Shown here in pieces: positions 53,642-59,082 of a DNA stretch of 59,082 nt. The stretch is from positions 1-59,082 of the forward strand of contig CACXNA010000012.1 of the NCBI GenBank assembly GCA_902768985.1, given 5' to 3'. The stretch is from an uncultured Bacteroidia bacterium. GTDB lineage: Bacteria > Bacteroidota > Bacteroidia > Bacteroidales > UBA932. Below the pieces are notes generated by a model. The model was not told the origin of the DNA and did no database searches. It saw only the letters and a list, made by a program, of their open reading frames with translations. The position numbers were made by a program, and so were the translations under genes. The number at the start of each line of letters is the position of its first letter. The first letter of the stretch is position 1.

Positions 53642-53980
53642 ATGAAAAAATTGTTGGTTTTCTTTGCCCTGCTCCTCCTGTGGGCAGGCGCAGCATCCGC
53701 CCAGGCGGTGTATTCCTGCTCTTCCAAGAGCGACGCGAAAGTGAAAGTGTATGTGACCACGACCAAGAGCGAAGCCGACCTGGTCGTCTACAAGTGCAGC
53801 TCCAAGAGCGAAGCCTCCGGCAACAACGGCCTCTGGTACTTCGTCAGCTCCAAGAGTGACGCCAAGACGACGGTCTACTTCGTCAGCTCCAAGTCCGACT
53901 CCGATATCGTCATCTACTACACCTCCACCAAGAGTGAGGCCGGCTGGCAGAACCGAAGTAAATCCTACAAAATGGAATAG
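53642..53980 (+). CDS. DUF6150-type short-repeat secreted protein
   Basis: A 112-residue protein with signal MKKLLVFFALLLLWAGAASA followed by seven repeats of about 12-13 residues built on [S/T]-K-S-[D/E]-[A/S] (for example YSCSSKSDAKVKVY, VTTTKSEADLVVY, FVSSKSDSDIVIYY). Alternating short beta strands and KS[DE] turns suggest a beta-solenoid or stacked hairpins. It matches the DUF6150 type found in Bacteroidota. Function unknown. A strong terminator (54004-54032) follows closely. Confidence 0.8.
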   Translation: MKKLLVFFALLLLWAGAASAQAVYSCSSKSDAKVKVYVTTTKSEADLVVYKCSSKSEASGNNGLWYFVSSKSDAKTTVYFVSSKSDSDIVIYYTSTKSEAGWQNRSKSYKME

Positions 53981-54003
53981 CTTCGGAAGACAGCCCAAAG
54001 AAG

Positions 54004-54032
54004 AAAAAGCATCGCGAATTGCGATGCTTTTT
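54004..54032 (+). terminator. Terminator after the DUF6150 gene
   Basis: AAAAAGCATCGC pairs with GCGATGCTTTTT over 12 bp around GAATT, and is followed by further T-rich sequence. It separates the DUF6150 unit from the downstream gene remnant and pilus locus. Confidence 0.85.
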
Positions 54033-54060
54033 CTTTTGTTTTATTCGTATCTTTGTCTCA

Positions 54061-54123
54061 ATGCAAATACCTATGAATATCAGACTATTCCTCCTTGCCA
54101 CGCTGGCGCTGTGCGCCGGGTGA
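54061..54123 (+). pseudogene. Broken gene: promoter and signal peptide only
   Basis: A good -7 box TATCTTTG (54048-54055) ends 5 bases before ATG 54061, which encodes MQIPMNIRLFLLATLALCAG then TGA. The sequence is a signal peptide (with a later ATG at 54073) that stops where the mature protein should begin. Downstream DNA up to the pilus promoter shows no continuation. This looks like the 5' end of a secreted protein gene truncated by deletion or insertion. Confidence 0.55.
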
Positions 54124-54196
54124 CCCTCTCAGTGAACTTTTAGGTCCGCATTTAAAAAATTTGTACAAAACCTGAACACTGTGACCTGAATTTGAT

Positions 54197-54204
54197 TACC
54201 TTTG
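54197..54204 (+). promoter_or_regulatory. Promoter of the pilus locus
   Basis: TACCTTTG lies 52 bases before the ATG at 54257. The -33 region is poor. The leader includes a sequence CCCACCAGTAGACTGGAGGG with a small inverted repeat (CCA.GTAGACTGG). The 54124-54196 stretch holds no gene; no clear inverted repeats of the kind that flank invertible promoters are seen. Confidence 0.5.
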
Positions 54205-54256
54205 CCGAGTTTTTTCGAGCTGTTGATACCCACCAGTAGACTGGAGGGAGTGATAA

Positions 54257-55573
54257 ATGAGAGGCTTCGGCAGAATATTATTGGTAATATTCGGACTGTT
54301 TCTGGTCCTTCTGGTATTACCGTCACGATTGGTTGCCCAAACATGCACTGACCGCGATACGGTATCTTTTCGCTTCCGCCTCAATAGCACCGAACTCGAC
54401 TTTTCGTATGCCAACAACGCCCAGAACTGGCAGCGTTTCGAGCAATGCTTCCAAGAGAAATACGGCAACCGCAACCCCATCGGCATCCAGTTCGACGTCT
54501 ACGCCGGCGCCTCACCGGAAGGGTCCCGCAACCGCAACATGGAGCTGGGCCAGGCCCGGGCTGAAGCCATCGCCGCACACCTGCGGAAACGCCTGGGGAA
54601 TAAGGCAGGAACCATCAATCTCCATAACCTCGGCCCACGCTGGGACGACCTCTACGACTTGGTTGCGGCCAGCGACGAGCCTTGGCGCGACGAAGTACTC
54701 CGCATCATCCGGGCTGACGTGGAAGCAGATCCTCAACACCTCGACCCCCGCGAAATGCGGCTGCGGCGTCTCCACGACGGAACGGTCTGGCCGGAGCTCA
54801 TGGACAAATACCTGGCGCCGCTGCGCAGCGGCGGATCCGGTGCCGTGGTTGTCTCCTGGCACCCCGAGCGCGATACATTGGTGATCCGCGATACGGTCGT
54901 CATCGAGAAGCGAGTGGTCATCGTCCACGAAAACTATTACAAGCCTGACACCACCTCTGTCGTTGCAGCGCCCCGTGTCCGGCAGAAAGCCGATCAGACC
55001 AAAGCCTGGGCCATCAAGACCAACCTGCTCCTGCTGGGTGCAGCGGCCCCCAACCTGGAAGTCGAAATTCCGCTGGGCAAGCGCAACCGCTGGAGCCTCG
55101 AATTCGAAGCCTTCGCGCCCTGGTTCATCTGGAACAACAACGCGCAGGCCTCCCAGGCCGTAGACCTGGGCCTCGAGTTCCGCCTTTGGCTGGGTAATCG
55201 TGAATACCATCGCTGGCTCGACGGTTGGCACCTCGGCCTGGCGCTGGCCGGCGCTTACTACGATTGGGAATGGAAGCCGAGTGACGGCTATCAGGGAGAA
55301 TATGCCAACGCCTACTTCAACATCGGCTGGCAGCACCGCTTCGGCAGGAAAGGGAACTGGGCCATCGACCTGGGTGTCGGCATCGGCGCGATGGGCACGC
55401 AGTATCGCCATTACCTCGGCAGCTCCGTGTATCCTGAGGGCCGTAAGGAGGATTGGGATCAGCACCTCATCTGGCATGACACGGGCTACTACATCTGGCC
55501 CGGGCCCTGCCACGCCAATTTCTCGATTGTCTACGTTATTAATTATAAGGATAAGAACCGCCGTCAGAAATGA
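54257..55573 (+). CDS. OmpA-like + DUF3575 protein of the pilus locus
   Basis: A 438-residue outer-membrane protein. After an N-terminal hydrophobic signal (ILLVIFGLFLVLLVLPSRLV), residues 50-190 resemble an OmpA/Pal peptidoglycan-binding region (DVYAGASPEGSRNRNMELGQ, ARAEAIAAHLRKRLG). The C-terminal half is DUF3575, a barrel-like domain (IKTNLLLLGAAAPNLEVEIP) ending in YVINYKDKNRRQK. DUF3575 proteins accompany Mfa/Fim pili in Bacteroidales and are thought to anchor them. The next gene overlaps it by 4 bases. Confidence 0.85.
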   Translation: MRGFGRILLVIFGLFLVLLVLPSRLVAQTCTDRDTVSFRFRLNSTELDFSYANNAQNWQRFEQCFQEKYGNRNPIGIQFDVYAGASPEGSRNRNMELGQARAEAIAAHLRKRLGNKAGTINLHNLGPRWDDLYDLVAASDEPWRDEVLRIIRADVEADPQHLDPREMRLRRLHDGTVWPELMDKYLAPLRSGGSGAVVVSWHPERDTLVIRDTVVIEKRVVIVHENYYKPDTTSVVAAPRVRQKADQTKAWAIKTNLLLLGAAAPNLEVEIPLGKRNRWSLEFEAFAPWFIWNNNAQASQAVDLGLEFRLWLGNREYHRWLDGWHLGLALAGAYYDWEWKPSDGYQGEYANAYFNIGWQHRFGRKGNWAIDLGVGIGAMGTQYRHYLGSSVYPEGRKEDWDQHLIWHDTGYYIWPGPCHANFSIVYVINYKDKNRRQK

Positions 55574-56658
55574 GCTGGAAACGCACATATGGTTTGTTGA
55601 CGGTGCTGATGGCCGTCCTGGCGCTCTCCGGGTGCCGGCGTGACCTGTGGGTCTACACCGATGAGTACCGACAGGTTGAGCTCTTCACCGACTGGTCGCT
55701 CTGCGACAGCCGGCCCGACGGCATGACGGCCTGGTTCCTTTCGAACGACAACGACGGACGCAACCGCCGCATCACCACGGCAGACGTGGAACACGCCTGG
55801 CTCAATCTGCCCCGCGGCCGCTTCACGGGCATCATCTTCGACTGGTCGCCCGCCGAGTATGCCAACCAGGAATTCGTTGGAATGACACAGCCCGAAACCG
55901 CGCTGGTGAAGGTGCGTCCCGCCACCGTGCAGCCCGCCCCCGACGACGAACTCTACGGCCTGAAGGCCGTCCCCGCGAACATGTCCATTCCTGTTGACGA
56001 ATCGACCGGGATGCACCTGCTTTGCGTGACGCCCGACCCGATGTGCGCCGACACGCTCAAGAACGTGGAGATCATCACCGGCGTGGACGGAGACCTCGTG
56101 CTGTGGAAAGACCGGGAAGAATACGAGAAATCCCTGGTCCATCAGACTTTCTCCTGCCAGCCCCAGCCCATTACCTGGGACCTGCGGATCATGATCAGAG
56201 TCAAAGGGGCGCAGTACCTGCAATCCGTGCAGGCGACCGTAGCCGGCCTGGCCGAAGGAAATTGGCTCGCCGATTTGCGGCACACCTCCACGGCCTGCCT
56301 GCATCCGCTGGACGGATGGAGCATGCAGGTGCTCAGCGAAGATGTCAGTGCTTTGATGACCAGCATCCACACATTCGGTTTGCCGGAAGCGCCCGCGACG
56401 CGCGCTGGAGACAATACGACAGAGTATTCTCCCCTGCGCCTGAATCTGCGCGTCCTGCTGCGCGACGAAGAGACCGTCCTGTATTATCACTTTGACGTGT
56501 CGCCCGAAGAGTTGACCATCATTGAGGATCAGTTGGTGGCGCGGGTCGAAATTCCCATCGGGATGGATCTCCCCTACGTGGATCCCAAGGATTCTGCGGG
56601 TTTCGACGCCACGGTCACACCGTGGGAGAATGGCGGCGACGCAGAAGTAAACATGTAA
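55570..56658 (+). CDS. DUF5119 lipoprotein of the pilus locus
   Basis: A 362-residue lipoprotein with signal YGLLTVLMAVLALSGC (Cys22). The first mature strands (RRDLWVYTDEYRQVELFTDW) are the DUF5119 signature; the rest is beta-rich with two Greek-key-like domains. Such proteins are regular members of Bacteroidales pilus loci, probably tip or accessory subunits. It overlaps the OmpA/DUF3575 gene (ATGA) and is followed 26 bases later by the first fimbrillin. Confidence 0.85.
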   Translation: MSWKRTYGLLTVLMAVLALSGCRRDLWVYTDEYRQVELFTDWSLCDSRPDGMTAWFLSNDNDGRNRRITTADVEHAWLNLPRGRFTGIIFDWSPAEYANQEFVGMTQPETALVKVRPATVQPAPDDELYGLKAVPANMSIPVDESTGMHLLCVTPDPMCADTLKNVEIITGVDGDLVLWKDREEYEKSLVHQTFSCQPQPITWDLRIMIRVKGAQYLQSVQATVAGLAEGNWLADLRHTSTACLHPLDGWSMQVLSEDVSALMTSIHTFGLPEAPATRAGDNTTEYSPLRLNLRVLLRDEETVLYYHFDVSPEELTIIEDQLVARVEIPIGMDLPYVDPKDSAGFDATVTPWENGGDAEVNM

Positions 56659-56684
56659 AGGAAATAGAACAACAAAATATTATA

Positions 56685-58037
56685 ATGATGAAAAAGTTTG
56701 TATTTGCATTGGCAGCGATCGCCGCAGTGACGGTTTCCTGCAACACGAAACTTGAATCTGACACCCCCAAGGATGAGCCTGTGGCCGTGGATTTCAGCGC
56801 GTACCTGAACCGCGGCGTGACCACCAAGGCCGGTGTGACTGGTGAGCTGACCACGACTGGCCTGCAGGGACCAGCTGCCGGCTTTGGCGTCTTTGCCTAC
56901 TACACGGCCGACGAACCGTACTCGGGCGCCTCCGGCCCGAGCTTCATGTACAATGAAAAGATTTCCTGGGACGGAAGCAAATGGGTTTACTCGCCCATCA
57001 AATACTGGCCCAACGAGTTTGGTGCCGCTGCCTCCAGCGACGAAGTGGACCGGATCACTTTCTTTGCATACGCACCGTATGTTGCCGTGACGCCCTCCAA
57101 CGGCATGGTCACCGGTACCGAGAACACCTCCGGCATCGTCGCCCTCTCACGCAACAGCGTCGGCGGCGACCCCATCGTGAAATATATCGTGAGCCTGGAT
57201 CCCACTAAATGCGTGGACCTGTGCTGGGGCGTGTCGAAAAACGGCCTGACCAATTCTGTTGATGGCAGCAACAACCACGTGGCCGCGGGCGATCCTTACA
57301 TTGACGTGGTCAAGCTCAAACTGGGCGACAAGATTGACTATGACTTCCGCCACGCCCTTTCGGCCATCAACGTGACCATTGATGCCGCCGTGGATGCCAC
57401 GACGGTCGGCACCGACGTGGACGCCAACACGAAAATTTTCATTCGTTCGGTCAGCTTTGAGGGCCTGGCCACCAAAGGCGCCTTGAATCTCAACAGCACG
57501 GCGGCGAACGGCCCGCTTTGGACCGATTATTCCGGCTCAGGCACTCCTCTCGCTGAGGTCCTGACCGTCTATGACGGCCGCCGCGACGGCAAGGAAGGCG
57601 TCGAGGGTGCCGTTGCCAGCAACGAAACGCCCACCGGCCTGAACCCGAAGCTCGTCCAGTCCAAGCCCTACACCTCCCTTGATCTGACGCCCGGCGTGAC
57701 CAAGACCGCTGTGAACCTGTTCAACGCTACCTCCTCCACTGCTTCCGTCTTCGTCATCCCCAGCAGCGAGCCGCTCAAGGTGACCCTCGTCTACGACGTG
57801 GAGACCAAGGACGACAAGCTGTCGACCCTGCTTTCCGACGGCGTGACACACGGCAGCACGGTGGAGAATGTCATCTCCAAAAACATCCAGATTGGTGGTT
57901 CTGATTTCTCGCTCGAGGCCGGCAAGAAATACACCATCGCCCTGCACATCGGCCTGACCAGCGTCAAGTTCGATGCCAGCGTCTCGACTTGGGCAGATGG
58001 CCAGAGCGCCAGCGCTGATCTTCCGCAGAACAACTAA
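56685..58037 (+). CDS. Fimbrillin family lipoprotein (Mfa1/FimA-like)
   Basis: A 450-residue pilus subunit precursor. Start MMKKFVFALAAIAAVTVSC gives a type V pilin lipoprotein signal (Cys19 or 20). The mature N-terminal strand region (PVAVDFSAYLNRGVTTKAGV, GFGVFAYYTADEPYSGASGP) and YNEKISWDGSKWVYSPIKYW match fimbrillin family folds, in which a donor strand is released by gingipain-like proteases. An upstream in-frame extension to 56622 overlaps the DUF5119 gene and is not used. Probably the major stalk subunit or an adhesin. Confidence 0.88.
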   Translation: MMKKFVFALAAIAAVTVSCNTKLESDTPKDEPVAVDFSAYLNRGVTTKAGVTGELTTTGLQGPAAGFGVFAYYTADEPYSGASGPSFMYNEKISWDGSKWVYSPIKYWPNEFGAAASSDEVDRITFFAYAPYVAVTPSNGMVTGTENTSGIVALSRNSVGGDPIVKYIVSLDPTKCVDLCWGVSKNGLTNSVDGSNNHVAAGDPYIDVVKLKLGDKIDYDFRHALSAINVTIDAAVDATTVGTDVDANTKIFIRSVSFEGLATKGALNLNSTAANGPLWTDYSGSGTPLAEVLTVYDGRRDGKEGVEGAVASNETPTGLNPKLVQSKPYTSLDLTPGVTKTAVNLFNATSSTASVFVIPSSEPLKVTLVYDVETKDDKLSTLLSDGVTHGSTVENVISKNIQIGGSDFSLEAGKKYTIALHIGLTSVKFDASVSTWADGQSASADLPQNN

Positions 58038-58046
58038 TCTTCTATT

Positions 58047-58988
58047 ATGAAAAGGTGTGCAATCGCTGTACTGCTGACGCTGTTCGCAGGCGTGGCTTGT
58101 AACGAGATCGAGCGGCCGGAGGAGAAGATGGTTCCTATCTCCTTCTCTGCCGCTGTCTCGGACGGCATCGCCACGCGAGCGACCGGCATGATTGGCGATG
58201 ACGCCAGTCTGCAGTCCGGCGGCTTCGGTGTGTTCGGCTGCTACACGGGATTGCACAACTATAGCGAAAGCGACGCCAATTCCAGTTTCATGTACAACCA
58301 GGAACTGGAATGGGTGTCGGGTGACGCTCACTGGGAATACAACCCGGTGAAATACTGGCCCGGCGAAGAAGGCCATAAGGTGAGCTTCTTCGCCTACGCC
58401 CCCTACAGCGAATGTGACGGGACGGGCTGCATTCCTTCCTGCGTCCGCTACCAGGAGACCGCCGACCCGTGGGTCATGTACCGCATCGCTGAAGACCCCG
58501 CCCAGCAGGTGGACCTCCTCTACGCCACACCGCTGCTGGACCAGACGAAAATGGCCGTGAACGAACGCCTGGAATTCACCTTCAAGCACGCCTTGGCGTG
58601 CGTGGGAGACAATGTGACCATAAGCACATCTGCCACGGGCGTAACCCTGAAGGAGGTTTCGATAGACTATACGCTGACCGCCAAGGGCCGGCTGGTGCTC
58701 TGGAACCGCGGCTCGGCCAACTGGACGCCCATCCAGAGCGAGGACGTCGTGACGGTACGCAGCGTTTCGCTGCTGACGGGCGGCCACGAGCCCCTGCCCA
58801 AGACGTTCTCCGGCCAGGGCCTCTTCTGCATCCCGGCCGAGGCGGCCGGCTATCCGCAGAAAGCCACCATTCACGTGACTTACGTCGTAAACAACGTGGA
58901 GCACACTGCCACAAGTGAACTGATGTTGAAAGGCCTGCTTCAGGAAGGCAAGACCCTCGACATCAACATTACTTTGAATGTCAACTAA
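58047..58988 (+). CDS. Fimbrillin family lipoprotein (short)
   Basis: A 313-residue paralog with signal MKRCAIAVLLTLFAGVAC. The sequence SGGFGVFGCYTGLHNYSESD, FMYNQELEWVSGDAHWEYNP and VKYWPGEEGHKVSFFAYAPY parallels the preceding fimbrillin segment by segment. It is shorter, so it may be a minor, tip or capping subunit. The 9-base gap to the previous gene indicates an operon. Confidence 0.87.
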   Translation: MKRCAIAVLLTLFAGVACNEIERPEEKMVPISFSAAVSDGIATRATGMIGDDASLQSGGFGVFGCYTGLHNYSESDANSSFMYNQELEWVSGDAHWEYNPVKYWPGEEGHKVSFFAYAPYSECDGTGCIPSCVRYQETADPWVMYRIAEDPAQQVDLLYATPLLDQTKMAVNERLEFTFKHALACVGDNVTISTSATGVTLKEVSIDYTLTAKGRLVLWNRGSANWTPIQSEDVVTVRSVSLLTGGHEPLPKTFSGQGLFCIPAEAAGYPQKATIHVTYVVNNVEHTATSELMLKGLLQEGKTLDINITLNVN

Positions 58989-58989
58989 A

Positions 58990-59082
58990 ATGAAAAGAAT
59001 CAGTTGTATTGTTTGTTTGATTGTCATCGCGTTGCTCCCTTCCTGCAAGGGAACCGTTGATTCGCCGGACAAGCCGGTGAAC
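58990..59082 (+). CDS. Lipoprotein of the pilus locus, cut off by the window end
   Basis: Begins one base after the previous stop: MKRISCIVCLIVIALLPSC is a lipoprotein signal peptide (Cys19), followed by KGTVDSPDKPVN at the window edge. Only 31 codons are visible. Its position suggests a third fimbrillin or accessory subunit. Confidence 0.7.
   Translation, partial: MKRISCIVCLIVIALLPSCKGTVDSPDKPVN

Noticed and set aside
54124-54256. Possible invertible pilus promoter
   Set aside because: No pair of inverted repeats and no recombinase gene is visible around it.

Overview
The window is a stretch of chromosome from a member of the Bacteroidota, most likely the order Bacteroidales. The evidence is a SusC/SusD pair, a FeoA-FeoB fusion with its Cys-rich partner, Mfa/Fim-type fimbrillin lipoproteins with DUF3575 and DUF5119 partners, DUF6150 and DUF3108 proteins, an S16 protein with an Ala/Glu-rich tail, no clear Shine-Dalgarno sequences, and many promoters with the Bacteroidota signature (TTTG, about 19 bases, TAnnTTTG). 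The DNA is GC-rich (around 60% by eye), which would suit a high-GC gut or rumen lineage (Alistipes-like or Cryptobacteroides-like); the genus is inference only. There is no rRNA, CRISPR array, transposase or phage gene.

Layout. 1-8.5 kb: a kinase-like gene, tRNA-Met and tRNA-Gln, ispF, and a rightward housekeeping operon (small membrane protein, mutL, rhomboid, tsaC, radA, rsmE, AI-2E transporter). 8.5-18.2 kb, leftward: a lipoprotein, a YfcE-type phosphoesterase, galE, a CYTH protein, an outer-membrane barrel, and a five-gene MacAB/TolC-like efflux operon. 18.2-20.5 kb: structured non-coding DNA, a small membrane protein, queH, a hemerythrin/LuxR regulator and tRNA-Leu. 20.5-23.5 kb: small membrane proteins and ferrous iron uptake. 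23.5-29.4 kb: two glycosyltransferases, rimM-rpsP, a DUF616 protein and a flippase (surface glycan functions), and a DUF975 protein. 29.4-35 kb: ispE, a suf operon with a very short sufD and an embedded pnuC, and a sodium/solute symporter.

35.1-52.7 kb is the most distinctive region: a polysaccharide utilisation locus that appears aimed at a phosphorylated amino-sugar glycan. It holds susC-susD, a lipoprotein fusing a GH2 exo-glucosaminidase-like enzyme to an alkaline phosphatase, a ROK sugar kinase, a GH20 hexosaminidase, a XylR-type regulator, a histidine acid phosphatase fused to a beta-propeller, nagB, and a NagB-like/LmbE fusion. Three leftward promoters of the locus share a 25-base element (GCGTA-N16-GCG[T/C]) lying exactly 32 bases from the -7 box in each case, which points to a single regulon.

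52.8-59.1 kb: DUF3108 and repeat-containing DUF6150 secreted proteins, a broken gene start, and the beginning of a type V pilus locus (OmpA/DUF3575 protein, DUF5119 lipoprotein, two fimbrillins, and a third lipoprotein cut by the window end).
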